DNA from: Methylocystis heyeri
GTDB lineage: Bacteria; Pseudomonadota; Alphaproteobacteria; Rhizobiales; Beijerinckiaceae
NCBI RefSeq assembly: GCF_004802635.2
Contig: NZ_CP046052.1
Span: 1,054,001-1,118,000 of the forward strand
Reading direction: 5' to 3'
DNA length: 64,000 nt
The position numbers and the translations under genes were made by a program. Below are positions 8,335 to 20,995 of this stretch, piece after piece; the first letter of the stretch is position 1, and each line of letters begins with the position of its first letter. The notes under the pieces were generated by a model. That model made no database searches. It worked only from the letters and a program-made list of their open reading frames with translations, and was not told where the DNA came from.

Positions 8335-9177
8335 TCACTCTCCCGTCAGGGTCTCGATCAGGAGTTCGGCCCCCTGCCCTTGCGCCAGGCGTTGCGCCAG
8401 GTACGCGCCGATCTCACGGGATTCGTCTTCGAAGACATAAGGCGGGTTGACGACGATGAGGCCGGTGCGGTTGAGGCGATCGCCGCTCCCCCCGATCGAA
8501 AGTTCGAGGCGAAGCGCGCGGCGCGCCTCGCTCCGCCTGATCCCCTCGATAAAGGCGCGAACCTGAGCCGGGTCCTTTACCGGATACCAGAGAGCGTAGG
8601 TTCCGGTCGGCCATTTGCGATAGGCGGTCAGGAAAGAATCGAGCAGCGCCTGGAACTCGTCGACGCGCTCGAAAGGCGGATCGATCAGAACCAGGCCGCG
8701 CCGCTCCACCGGCGGCACGAAGGCGCCCACGCCGGTGTAGCCGTCGAGGTTTATCGCCTTGACGCGCTTGTCGCGAGCAAAGCGCCGCGCCAGCGCGTCG
8801 AAGGCGTCGGGGCGCAGCTCGCAGAATATCGCCCTGTCTTTCGCGCGCATCAGCCTTTGCGAAATCAGCGGCGAGCCGGGATAGAGCAGCGGACGTCCCC
8901 CGACGAAGGGGCCGACGCATTCGAGATAGGGCTTCAGCAGCGCCGCCGCCGGCTCCGTTGCGCCGGAAAGCTCCGCGAGCCGGCCGATTCCGCCGCGCCA
9001 TTCGCCGGTGCGCTCGGCTTCGTCGCCGGAGAGATCGTAGGCGCCTTCGCCGGCGTGAGTGTCCACGATTCTGAACGGCGCATCCTTGCGGCCGAGGTAA
9101 AGCAGCAGCCGGACGAGAAGCGCGTGTTTGAACACGTCGGCGAAATTGCCGGCGTGAAAAGCATGCCGATAGTTCAT
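8335..9177 (-). CDS. rlmJ: 23S rRNA (adenine2030-N6)-methyltransferase RlmJ
   Basis: A 280-residue methyltransferase. It begins MNYRHAFHAGNFADVFKHALL, diagnostic of RlmJ/YhiR, has the SAM-binding DTHAGEGAYDL and the catalytic LIDPPFE (DPPY-type N6-adenine motif). It methylates A2030 of 23S rRNA from SAM in E. coli. Length and termini match the family. Ten bases separate it from the RNase T2 gene upstream on the same strand, so the two are likely cotranscribed. Confidence 0.93.
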   Translation of the reverse strand: MNYRHAFHAGNFADVFKHALLVRLLLYLGRKDAPFRIVDTHAGEGAYDLSGDEAERTGEWRGGIGRLAELSGATEPAAALLKPYLECVGPFVGGRPLLYPGSPLISQRLMRAKDRAIFCELRPDAFDALARRFARDKRVKAINLDGYTGVGAFVPPVERRGLVLIDPPFERVDEFQALLDSFLTAYRKWPTGTYALWYPVKDPAQVRAFIEGIRRSEARRALRLELSIGGSGDRLNRTGLIVVNPPYVFEDESREIGAYLAQRLAQGQGAELLIETLTGE

Positions 9178-9187
9178 GGCGACAGGA

Positions 9188-9928
9188 TCAGTAAGGGGCC
9201 GGCACGCGAATCTCGCGAGAGTGGCAACTGCGCCGCGCGACCTCCGGACAGGCGCGGAATTCCCGCAGGTCCCTGGTGAGGCAAATGCGCACCTCCTGCA
9301 ACATGCCGCGGTCGCAGGCGACGCTCAGCATGCCCGGGCGCAGCCGCGGGTTGGCTTCGGTGAAGGCGCGTTCGATATTCAGCGTTGCGATGGTTTCCTC
9401 GGAGGCCGCAGTTTCGAACGAGGCCGGGATCGTGACCAGCGCTCTGGCCCGGGCCACCTGGTCGAAGTAATCGGCCGGGCTCAGCCCCGTGCAGACGCCA
9501 TGCTTGCGCCATTCGTGGCGCGCCAGCCCCTCGTCCGGGTAAAGTCCCTTGACGCGATCGAGCGCAACGCGCGAGACCGTCGGCGATCCGCCGCAATTGG
9601 CTGGATAGCCATGTTCATACTGCGGCCACAGGCCGTGGACCACGAAGCCGCGCTTCGAGCCGGGCTCGCATTGAGCGCCCGCCCCGTCGTGCGATTCGCA
9701 AAAGCCCGGCGACCAGGACAGCGCCAGCACATAGAAGTCGAAGCTGCCGGAAGGCGCGGGGCCGCCGTAACGCGCCGCGGGTTTCGTCTCGGGGGCGGCG
9801 GCGGGGTTTTGGTCCGGCTTCGCCTGATCGGCGCATTTATCCAGCAGGCAGCCGTCGTCGAGCGCCAGGGCAGGCGCGGCCATGGCTGCGCCGAGAAGCG
9901 CCAGCAGGCCAAGAGCTAGTTTGTTCAT
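9188..9928 (-). CDS. Ribonuclease T2 family protein
   Basis: A 246-residue exported endoribonuclease. A signal peptide (LALGLLALLGAAMAAPALA) precedes the catalytic domain with both conserved active-site segments, FVVHGLWPQ (CAS-I) and EWRKHGVC (CAS-II), each with its catalytic histidine, plus paired cysteines. T2 enzymes cleave RNA to 2',3'-cyclic products; in Gram-negatives they act in the periplasm (compare RNase I). AAGGAG precedes the start. Followed 10 bases later by rlmJ and preceded by a small exported protein. Confidence 0.92.
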   Translation of the reverse strand: MNKLALGLLALLGAAMAAPALALDDGCLLDKCADQAKPDQNPAAAPETKPAARYGGPAPSGSFDFYVLALSWSPGFCESHDGAGAQCEPGSKRGFVVHGLWPQYEHGYPANCGGSPTVSRVALDRVKGLYPDEGLARHEWRKHGVCTGLSPADYFDQVARARALVTIPASFETAASEETIATLNIERAFTEANPRLRPGMLSVACDRGMLQEVRICLTRDLREFRACPEVARRSCHSREIRVPAPY

Positions 9929-9949
9929 CGGCGCTCCTTGCGCTTGTTC

Positions 9950-10408
9950 TTACGGCCCGGCGGCCTTGCAGGCGGGCGAAAAGGCGTGGTTGCGGTCAAG
10001 GCCCTGCACGCACCATGTGACGCCGAAGCCGATGCCGATGAATCCCAGCTCTTCGCCGATCTCATAGACGACCATACGCCTGTGTCCGTCGTTCAGCGCG
10101 GCCTGCGCCCGGCAATATCGGCGCGGAATGTAGCTCAGGCCGTTGGTGCGAAAGCCGGTTTCGCGAGGTTCTCCAAAACCCTCGATGACGAGGCCGCTCT
10201 GCCAGTAATTGCTTTCGCGGCGCTCGAACTCCGCCTGGATCCGCTCCAGAACGGAAGGGTCGCCGCAAGGCGGAACGTCCCCGTGGTAAGGGTTCATGCG
10301 CGCTTCCGCGGGAGGCGTGTCCGCCAGTCCCGGCTCCCCGGCCATTGCGGCGCCGATCGAAAGGCCGGCGAAAGCCAGGGCGGCCAGAGTGATCGCGCGA
10401 TGCGCCAT
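9950..10408 (-). CDS. Conserved exported protein, unknown
   Basis: A 152-residue protein with a signal peptide (ITLAALAFAGLSIGAAMAGEP). The mature part has PPCGDPSVLERIQAEFERRESNYW, SYIPRRYCRAQA and FGVTWCVQGLDRNHAFSPACKAAGP, that is, four cysteines consistent with disulfides. Similar small periplasmic proteins occur in Rhizobiales; no function is known to me. The start at 10408 is chosen for GGAG seven bases upstream. 21 bases before the RNase T2 gene, same strand. Confidence 0.7.
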   Translation of the reverse strand: MAHRAITLAALAFAGLSIGAAMAGEPGLADTPPAEARMNPYHGDVPPCGDPSVLERIQAEFERRESNYWQSGLVIEGFGEPRETGFRTNGLSYIPRRYCRAQAALNDGHRRMVVYEIGEELGFIGIGFGVTWCVQGLDRNHAFSPACKAAGP

Positions 10409-10512
10409 GCTTTTCTCCGCTGCGAAAATTTCGCGCCAGCATGAGGCCAAGAAACGCCTTCTCGTCAAGACCGCGTTTTTACCGCGCGAACGGTTTCGGC
10501 TATAATCCGCTC

Positions 10513-11850
10513 ATGATCGACACAACCCCGCGAAGCCGTTACGCCCTTTTTTATGTGGCGACGCTCGCGCTTGCGTTTCTCTTGACCGCAGGCTCGGGGG
10601 ACGCTCGGGCGCAGGATATTTTCTCGGATTTTTTTGGGGGGCTTTTCGGCGGCGGCGGCTCCCGCCATGCGGCTCCCCACCCCGCTCCGTCCTATCGCCC
10701 CCAACGCCAATATTATCCCGAACGGCGCGCGGCCCCGCCGGGCGAAGGGCGTCCTCATGCCTGGCGTCCCCAAAAGCCGACGCGCAAAAACGCTGCGCAG
10801 GACGGAGAGCGTCTTGCCGAAAAAACGCCGAGCGAGGCCAGTTTTTTCGTCGTCGCGCTCGGCGACGTCTTGAGCCTGAATCTCGCGGACGGTCTGGAGG
10901 AATCCTTCGAGGACACGCCTGAGATCGGCGTTCTGCACAAGGGCAAGGAAAGCTCCGGCCTGGTGCGGAAGGACTATTTCGACTGGACCAAGGCCGCTCA
11001 CGACCTCGCTTCGGGACCCCAGAAGATCGACGTCGCGGTGATGATGGTCGGCAGCAACGACCGCCAGCCCATCGTCGACGGCTCCCAGTCCCAGGAGCCC
11101 CTCTCGCCCCGCTGGCGCGAGCTCTACGCCGCGCGCGTCGACAGCGTCATTCAGGCTTTCAAGGAAAAGAACATACCGTTGATCTGGGTGGGCCTGCCGG
11201 TGATGAAGGGCGAGAAATATTCCGCCGACATGGCCCAGATCAACGAGATCCAAAGGGCCAGGGCGGCGGCTGCAGGCATAGGCTTCGTCGATCTGTGGGA
11301 CAAATTCGCCGACGACCGCGGCCAGTACAGCGCCTTCGGCCCCGACATAATCGGGCAAACGGTCAAGCTGCGCAGCGACGACGGCGTGCATTTCACCGGC
11401 GCGGGAGCGCGGAAGCTGGCTTTGTTCGTCGAAGGCGACATCAAGCGGCTGTTCGACGCCCGACAGAATCCCAAGCCCGCGGGGGAGGCCAAGCCTCCCG
11501 AGTCGCCTGCGCCCGGGGAGCCTTCCGCGAACGCGGCCCCGACAGCGACACAGCAGCCGGTGATTTTCCGGTCCCCATTGGGCGAACCACGGCCGGCGGC
11601 GCCCAGCCTGCCGCAGGATCGGCCCGCTATCGGCCCGGCACAGCCCCTGACCGGCGCCCCGGCTCTGGCGTCCGACGAACTCGCGCGCCGGGATAAGCAG
11701 CGAGGCCAGGCGAGGCCCGACTCGCCGGAGCACGCCGTCGCGGAGCATGTCTTCATGGAGGGCGGATCGCAGACCCATCGCCCCGGCCGGGCCGACGATT
11801 TTACGTGGCCCGAGAGCAAGGCCAGCAAACCGGCGGCGAGATCCGATTGA
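10513..11850 (+). CDS. DUF459/SGNH-hydrolase-like exported protein with altered GDSL motif
   Basis: A 445-residue protein with an N-terminal signal or anchor (ALFYVATLALAFLLTAGSG), a Pro/Arg-rich linker, and a ~200-residue SGNH fold domain of the DUF459 type. It contains VVALGDVLSLNLADGLEESF, MMVGSNDRQP and DGVHFTGAGARK. The block I (GDVL) has Val where the nucleophilic Ser of GDSL would be, while the Asn and the Asp-x-x-His motifs remain, so it may be non-catalytic or use another residue. The C-terminal ~120 residues are Pro/Ala-rich and probably disordered. A TATAAT hexamer sits 6 bases before the ATG and there is no good Shine-Dalgarno, so a leaderless start is possible. Confidence 0.78.
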   Translation: MIDTTPRSRYALFYVATLALAFLLTAGSGDARAQDIFSDFFGGLFGGGGSRHAAPHPAPSYRPQRQYYPERRAAPPGEGRPHAWRPQKPTRKNAAQDGERLAEKTPSEASFFVVALGDVLSLNLADGLEESFEDTPEIGVLHKGKESSGLVRKDYFDWTKAAHDLASGPQKIDVAVMMVGSNDRQPIVDGSQSQEPLSPRWRELYAARVDSVIQAFKEKNIPLIWVGLPVMKGEKYSADMAQINEIQRARAAAAGIGFVDLWDKFADDRGQYSAFGPDIIGQTVKLRSDDGVHFTGAGARKLALFVEGDIKRLFDARQNPKPAGEAKPPESPAPGEPSANAAPTATQQPVIFRSPLGEPRPAAPSLPQDRPAIGPAQPLTGAPALASDELARRDKQRGQARPDSPEHAVAEHVFMEGGSQTHRPGRADDFTWPESKASKPAARSD

Positions 11851-11867
11851 GAAGAGGCCTCCTCTTT

Positions 11868-11982
11868 CGAGACGCGAACAAAGCTCGCTCCTCAAGATGA
11901 GGCCTAAAACCAGCTGACAAAAGAAGAAACCCCTCATGCTGAGGAGCCTGCGAAGCAGGCGTCTCGAAGCATAAGGGGCGAT
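11868..11982. repeat. Dispersed repeat, family D, copy 1
   Basis: About 115 bases with a core GAGGAGCCTGCGAAGCAGGC and flanking CCCCTCATGCTGAGG and CGAAGCATAAGGGGC. A second copy lies at 49326-49440 in the same orientation. The inverted CCTGCGAAGCAGG hairpin and the outer CCCCTC/AAGGGG arms make it foldable as one stem. Located just past the DUF459 gene. Confidence 0.85.
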
Positions 11983-11996
11983 ATCGAACAGTCTAA

Positions 11997-12015
11997 GCCC
12001 CGGAAACTCCGGGGC
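11997..12015. terminator. Hairpin between convergent genes
   Basis: A perfect 7-bp stem GCCCCGG/CCGGGGC with loop AAACT lies between the convergent DUF459 and 12022 genes. A short T-rich stretch follows on the plus strand. It is a plausible bidirectional terminator. Confidence 0.5.
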
Positions 12016-12021
12016 CTATTG

Positions 12022-12264
12022 TTATTTCGGCGCGCTGTCGGTCGTAATCGGAGCGTCGAGCTGGGGGCACTCCATGACCACGTTGTTCACATAGTTCAGC
12101 GCGATCTGAAGCGGCAGCCATACGCCGATCAGGATCCAGCCGAGCTTTTTGCGGTTCTGACCATAATAATATGCGCCGATTAGAGGCACCACGAGCAGCG
12201 CGAACGACCAGGGGCCGCCGACCATATGCTCACAATACCATGATCCGTAATCGCCCGTCGGCAT
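12022..12264 (-). CDS. Small membrane protein, unknown
   Basis: An 80-residue protein with two predicted membrane helices (GGPWSFALLVVPLIGAYYYG and LGWILIGVWLPLQIALNYV) and two cysteines. GAGG precedes the ATG. It follows gltD by only 6 bases on the same strand and may be the last gene of the gltB-gltD transcript. No family recognised. Confidence 0.6.
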   Translation of the reverse strand: MPTGDYGSWYCEHMVGGPWSFALLVVPLIGAYYYGQNRKKLGWILIGVWLPLQIALNYVNNVVMECPQLDAPITTDSAPK

Positions 12265-12270
12265 GTTTCC

Positions 12271-13689
12271 TCACCTTGGCAGAGTTGTTTCGCCCATCAG
12301 GAATTCGTCTACGGCATGGGCGCATTGACGTCCTTCGCGTATCGCCCAGACGACGAGCGACTGACCGCGCCGCATGTCGCCGCAGGCGAACACCTTGTCC
12401 CGCGATGATTTGTAAGAGCGCGTATCCGCCTCGACATTGCCGCGCTGATCGAGCTTCACGGCGAGCTTATCGAGCAAGCCCTCGCGCGCCGGCGACACGA
12501 AACCCATCGCCAACAGCACCAGATCCGCCTTCAGGGTAAACTCGCTCCCCGGGATGTCCTGCATCTTATCATCGACGCGAATGCAGCGCAGCTCTTTAAC
12601 CGACCCTTCCGAACCGCCGAATGCGACGGTCCTGACGGCGAACTCGCGTTCGGCTCCCTCCTCGTGAGACGAGGAGGTGCGCATCTTGAGCGGCCAGTCC
12701 GGCCATGTGCGCAGCTTGTTTTCCTTTTCCGGCGGCCGCGGCATGATCTCGAGCTGTGTGACCGAGAGAGCGCCGTGGCGGCGGGAAGTGCCGATGCAAT
12801 CCGAGCCGGTGTCGCCGCCGCCGATCACGACGACATCCTTGCCGGTCGCGAAAATCGGGGCGTTGCTGACGACCGGCTCGCCGGAAACGCGGCGGTTCTG
12901 CTGGGCCAGGAAATCCATCGCGAAATGGATGCCGTTGAGATCCCGGCCGGCGATCGGCAGATCGCGCGGGGCTTCGGCGCCGCCCGCGAGAACGACGGCG
13001 TCATAGGCCGAAACCAGTTCCTCGACGCTTTTGTCGATCCCGACATTGACGTCGTAGTGGAAAGCCACCCCCTCCGCCTCCATCTGCGCGACGCGGCGGT
13101 CGATGTGGCGCTTTTCCATTTTGAAATCGGGAATGCCGTAACGCAGCAACCCGCCGGCCTTGGCGTTTTTCTCGAAGACATGCACCCGATGGCCCGCGCG
13201 CGCGAGCTGCTGGGCGGCGGCGAGGCCGGCCGGCCCCGAGCCCACCACGGCGACGAGCTTCTCCGTGCGATGGCGCGGCGGCTCGGGAACGACCCATCCC
13301 TCATGGAAGCCGCGGTCGACGATGGCGCATTCGATCGATTTGATCGTCACCGGCTGGTCGGTGAGATTGAGCGTGCAGGCCGCCTCGCAGGGCGCGGGGC
13401 AGACGCGCCCGGTGAATTCCGGGAAATTGTTGGTCGAATGAAGATTGGCGAGCGCCCGCTTCCAGTCGCCGTCGTAAACGAGGTCGTTCCAGTCCGGAAT
13501 CTGGTTATTGACCGGGCAGCCGTTGTGGCAAAAGGGGATGCCGCAATTCATGCAGCGCGCCGCCTGATTGCGCGTCGCCTCCTCCGAAAGGGGGATCACG
13601 AACTCGTCGTAATGGCGAATGCGATCCGCAGCCGGCTTGTATTTCCGGTCTTGCCGGTCGATCTCGAGAAAACCAGTAACCTTGCCCAT
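12271..13689 (-). CDS. gltD: Glutamate synthase (NADPH) small subunit
   Basis: A 472-residue flavoprotein subunit of GOGAT, which passes electrons from NADPH through FAD and iron-sulfur clusters to GltB, where glutamine plus 2-oxoglutarate yield two glutamates. It shows the N-terminal cluster cysteines ([14 protein letters not shown] and CPAPCEAAC), the FAD-binding [15 protein letters not shown] and the NADPH-binding [13 protein letters not shown] start it at [14 protein letters not shown], the usual N-terminus; codons upstream are not conserved in kind. 178 bases downstream of gltB on the same strand. Confidence 0.95.
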   Translation of the reverse strand: MGKVTGFLEIDRQDRKYKPAADRIRHYDEFVIPLSEEATRNQAARCMNCGIPFCHNGCPVNNQIPDWNDLVYDGDWKRALANLHSTNNFPEFTGRVCPAPCEAACTLNLTDQPVTIKSIECAIVDRGFHEGWVVPEPPRHRTEKLVAVVGSGPAGLAAAQQLARAGHRVHVFEKNAKAGGLLRYGIPDFKMEKRHIDRRVAQMEAEGVAFHYDVNVGIDKSVEELVSAYDAVVLAGGAEAPRDLPIAGRDLNGIHFAMDFLAQQNRRVSGEPVVSNAPIFATGKDVVVIGGGDTGSDCIGTSRRHGALSVTQLEIMPRPPEKENKLRTWPDWPLKMRTSSSHEEGAEREFAVRTVAFGGSEGSVKELRCIRVDDKMQDIPGSEFTLKADLVLLAMGFVSPAREGLLDKLAVKLDQRGNVEADTRSYKSSRDKVFACGDMRRGQSLVVWAIREGRQCAHAVDEFLMGETTLPR

Positions 13690-13867
13690 CGCCTCGCTGC
13701 TCGCCCTTCGTCCCGCTGGTTCGCGCCGCCGACGCCCCAGCAGGGTTATAACTTCACTAACGCGCGGCCGATAGCGCCGAAATGCGCCGCTTCCGGCCCG
13801 CAAACCATATTTGATCTCGAGCGATTTCCTTTCCGCCGGGCGCTTTTTCGTCCGGCGGATGAGCGCT

Positions 13868-18529
<4,662 letters not shown>

Positions 18530-19000
18530 ATCAGCGTCTCCCATGCGGAGGCCGGCGTCTCGGCGCTCATCTGCAAAAGCCATGCTCCGACCCAACCCCC
18601 AAGCATCTTGCGCGGCGCCTCCGGGAAGCCACGTCCTTTGCGGGCGCTCCCGAAGAAAAAGCCGAAAACCTCTCCCCCGTTCATGTGACGGCCGCGCTTT
18701 CGCGGGCGGCGCCTTCCGTCCCGCTTTGCGGCGGCGGAAGATCGCTGGCCGCTCCGCTCCGAGCGAACATGCGACAGACGTGACGGGGCCTTGCGTCTCC
18801 GAATGGTCAGAATGGCTGACCATTCGTGAGGGCATATTCTTGCCAGATTTAAAGACGCCGCACAAGCAAGCCGAAAGCTGGGCCAAATTCGTGCTTTTGC
18901 GCGGAACGGAGGGGGACTAATCGGATTTTTGGCGGGAAAACAAGTCGATTCGCCTTCGCGCGCGCGCGGGAGGCCCGGAACTGCGGCCCCGCGCCCCGAT
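18530..19000. other. Intergenic region upstream of gltB
   Basis: About 470 bases without a credible gene between gltB and the hsp20 terminator. It must carry the gltB promoter. The only clear structure is the palindrome at 18801-18825. A σ54-like TGGCA...TGC pair near 18840 on the minus strand has 9 rather than 10 bases between GG and GC, so I do not call it. Confidence 0.5.
18801..18825. promoter_or_regulatory. Perfect 10-bp inverted repeat, candidate operator of gltBD
   Basis: Arms GAATGGTCAG and CTGACCATTC separated by AATGG, about 275 bases upstream of the gltB start. The perfect symmetry, without a T-tract, suggests a dimeric regulator site or mRNA-leader hairpin rather than a terminator. 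The regulator is unknown. Confidence 0.45.
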
Positions 19001-19032
19001 AAAAAGAGAAAACCCCGTCGCGGGACGGGGTT
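19001..19032 (-). terminator. Rho-independent terminator of the hsp20 gene
   Basis: On the minus strand, a GC-rich stem AACCCCGTC/GACGGGGTT with a short loop is followed by TTCTCTTTTT. A second hairpin (GGCGCC pairs, 19049-19064) lies between it and the hsp20 stop codon. Confidence 0.8.
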
Positions 19033-19086
19033 GGACGCAGTCGCGGAGGGCGCCTTTCGGCGCCTCTCCTTATATGAATACGCAGA

Positions 19087-19569
19087 TCAGGCCGCCTGCA
19101 CCTCGACGGGTTTCGCCTCGAACGCTTGCGCAGCCGCGTTTCTCGGCGTCGCGATGTCGATGCGGCGCGGCTTCTTGGCTTCCGGTATCTCGCGCACGAG
19201 TTCGACGTGCAGCAGGCCGTTCTCGAGAGCCGCCCCCGTCACAACCACATGGTCGGCGAGTTGGAAGCGTCGTTCGAAGGCTCTCGCCGCGATTCCCTGA
19301 TGCAGGAACTCGCGGCTCGAATCGGCCGGAGCCGGCTTCTGGGCGCCGCGGATGGTCAGGGTGTTCTCCCGCGTCTCGATAGAGAGGTCCTCGCGGGGAA
19401 AGCCCGCGACCGCGAGCGTTATTTTATAGGCGTTTTCGCCGGTCCTCTCGATATTGTAGGGCGGGTAGTTGGGCGCAGGCTCGAAGCCTCCGCTCTGGGT
19501 CAGCGTGTCGAGCATGCGGTCGAATCCAACCGTCTGGCGGAACAGGGGGGAAAGATCGAAAGCGCGCAT
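19087..19569 (-). CDS. Small heat-shock protein (Hsp20/IbpA family)
   Basis: A 160-residue chaperone that binds unfolding proteins without ATP. The N-terminus MRAFDLSPLFRQTVGFDRML is typical of IbpA-like class A rhizobial sHsps. The alpha-crystallin domain spans about residues 35-130 (YNIERTGENAYKITLAVAGF ... ENGLLHVELVREIPE). It ends in a short Ala-rich tail, with no canonical IxI seen except RIDIA. The start follows GGAGG, which is sequestered in the predicted ROSE hairpin, implying heat-induced translation. Divergent from the hydrolase gene at 19812. Confidence 0.93.
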   Translation of the reverse strand: MRAFDLSPLFRQTVGFDRMLDTLTQSGGFEPAPNYPPYNIERTGENAYKITLAVAGFPREDLSIETRENTLTIRGAQKPAPADSSREFLHQGIAARAFERRFQLADHVVVTGAALENGLLHVELVREIPEAKKPRRIDIATPRNAAAQAFEAKPVEVQAA

Positions 19570-19572
19570 TGC

Positions 19573-19595
19573 ATATCCTCCGTTTGAAGCGACAT
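19573..19595 (-). promoter_or_regulatory. ROSE-type RNA thermometer hairpin (3' stem-loop) in hsp20 leader
   Basis: Read on the minus strand, AUGUC pairs with GAUAU and CUUC pairs with GGAG across a four-base AAAC loop, leaving one unpaired G on the 5' side. The stem occludes the whole GGAGG Shine-Dalgarno. The 5' strand contains UCGCU, matching the UYGCU core with a bulged G known from ROSE elements of rhizobial small heat-shock genes. Upstream leader helices were not modelled. Confidence 0.7.
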
Positions 19596-19676
19596 GATCG
19601 AGTTTTCTGGACGGTCTCTCTGGATTCCCCGGGAGGCTCCGCCCGAAAGCGCGTCCGTTGCGGCCCGCGCAAAAAA

Positions 19677-19705
19677 GATTTGGGAAGCCTTTTTGCTCCT
19701 GCAAG
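19677..19705 (-). promoter_or_regulatory. Candidate RpoH (σ32) promoter of hsp20
   Basis: On the minus strand CTTG, 17 bases, then CCCAAATC, resembling the CTTG-N17-CCCCAT pattern of alphaproteobacterial heat-shock promoters. The predicted transcript would have a leader of about 100 bases, the usual size for a ROSE leader. Single weak match. Confidence 0.4.
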
Positions 19706-19811
19706 AGGCCCTCGGCTTTGAGCAGCGATTTCCGCGCGGCCTGTGGTAGAAGGAGCCCCGCCTTAAAGGCAGGCGGGCCTCGGGGGGCCCGCTGCCAATC
19801 GGAGCCGAGGA

Positions 19812-20837
19812 ATGATCGAACTGGTGGCTACGCCGGATAATCCAATCCCTCCGGGGGCGAGGCTTTATCCCCTGAACGCCGCCGACGGCGCCGTCCTGCG
19901 CATGGCGCGCTTCACACCCCAGCAGGCCCCGCGCGGAACCGTCGCGCTGTTTCAGGGGCGCGCCGAATTCATCGAGAAATATTTCGAGACCATCCACGAC
20001 CTGACGCTGCGCGGGTTCGAGGTCGTGACGCTGGACTGGCGCGGCCAGGGCGGCTCTGAGCGCGAGCTCTCCAATGCGCGCAAGGGCCATATCGACGACT
20101 TCGCCCAATATCAGCGCGACCTCGACGCCTTTCTGTTCAAGATGAGCCTGCTCGGCTGTCCGCGGCCCTGGTTCGCCCTCGCTCATTCCATGGGCGGGGC
20201 GATATTGTTCGAGAAGGCCCACGACGGCGACGCGCAATTCGCCCGCCTCGTCGTCACCGCCCCGATGATCGACCTCTACGGGCTCCGTTTTCCCGTCGCC
20301 TCGCGGATATTCGCCAATACACTGGACATGCTCGGGCTCGGCGCGATGTTCATTCCCGGCGGCGGCGAAGCCACGCTTTCGCTCGGCGGCGACGAACCGG
20401 ACCTGATCGCCGGGCCCGGCAAGCCGCCGGTGTTCTGTCTCACTTTCGAGGGCAACAAGCTGACGTCGGATCGCGATCGCTTCACCCGCAACGCCGGCGT
20501 GCTCGCCCGGGAGCCCAATCTCGGGATCGGCGATCCCACCATAGGCTGGGTCAACGCCGCTTTCCGACAGATGGCGCGTTTTATCGACCTCGACTATCCG
20601 AGACGCTGGAAGACGCCCACCCTGCTGATCACCTGCGGCAGGGACGAGATCGTTTCGACCCCCGCGATAGAGCGCTTCGCCCAGAGGCTCGACATCGCGA
20701 CGCTGGTCGACATACCCGGCGCCCGGCACGAGGCCATGATGGAGCGGGACGAGCTGAGAAGCCTGTTCTGGGCGGCCTTCGACGCCTTCGTTCCCGGTCA
20801 CTTCGGCCAGGACGATCGGATCAGCCTGAAGGGTTGA
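19812..20837 (+). CDS. pldB: Alpha/beta hydrolase, lysophospholipase L2-like
   Basis: A 341-residue serine hydrolase of the PldB/monoglyceride-lipase group. It has FQGRAEFIEKYFETI and VVTLDWRGQGGSER near the N-terminus, the nucleophile elbow LAHSMGGAI (catalytic Ser), a late Asp in CGRDEIVS and the His of ARHEAMME. These are the complete triad. Predicted to release fatty acid from lysophospholipids or monoglycerides, cytoplasmic or membrane-associated since no signal peptide is visible. GGAG precedes the ATG. Divergent from hsp20. Confidence 0.85.
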   Translation: MIELVATPDNPIPPGARLYPLNAADGAVLRMARFTPQQAPRGTVALFQGRAEFIEKYFETIHDLTLRGFEVVTLDWRGQGGSERELSNARKGHIDDFAQYQRDLDAFLFKMSLLGCPRPWFALAHSMGGAILFEKAHDGDAQFARLVVTAPMIDLYGLRFPVASRIFANTLDMLGLGAMFIPGGGEATLSLGGDEPDLIAGPGKPPVFCLTFEGNKLTSDRDRFTRNAGVLAREPNLGIGDPTIGWVNAAFRQMARFIDLDYPRRWKTPTLLITCGRDEIVSTPAIERFAQRLDIATLVDIPGARHEAMMERDELRSLFWAAFDAFVPGHFGQDDRISLKG

Positions 20838-20995
20838 GGGCCGGCGCGCGAGCCCGCCGGGATCGGAGCGAGCCGGCTCTCAAGCTAAACTGAAACATCA
20901 GCTATGAGATATAAGACTATGATTATAAAAAATATCTCTGTTGAAGTTAAAGTTCTTTCTTATCGGTCGTCGCGGTCCTGCGGAGCCGTCTAGCC

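Noticed and set aside
18836-18856. σ54-like promoter upstream of gltB
   Set aside because: TGGCA and TGC are present on the minus strand but the GG-to-GC spacing is 9, not 10 bases.
18543-18920. 125-codon plus-strand frame between gltB and hsp20
   Set aside because: Arg/Ser-rich composition, no ribosome-binding site, overlaps the gltB leader, no domain.
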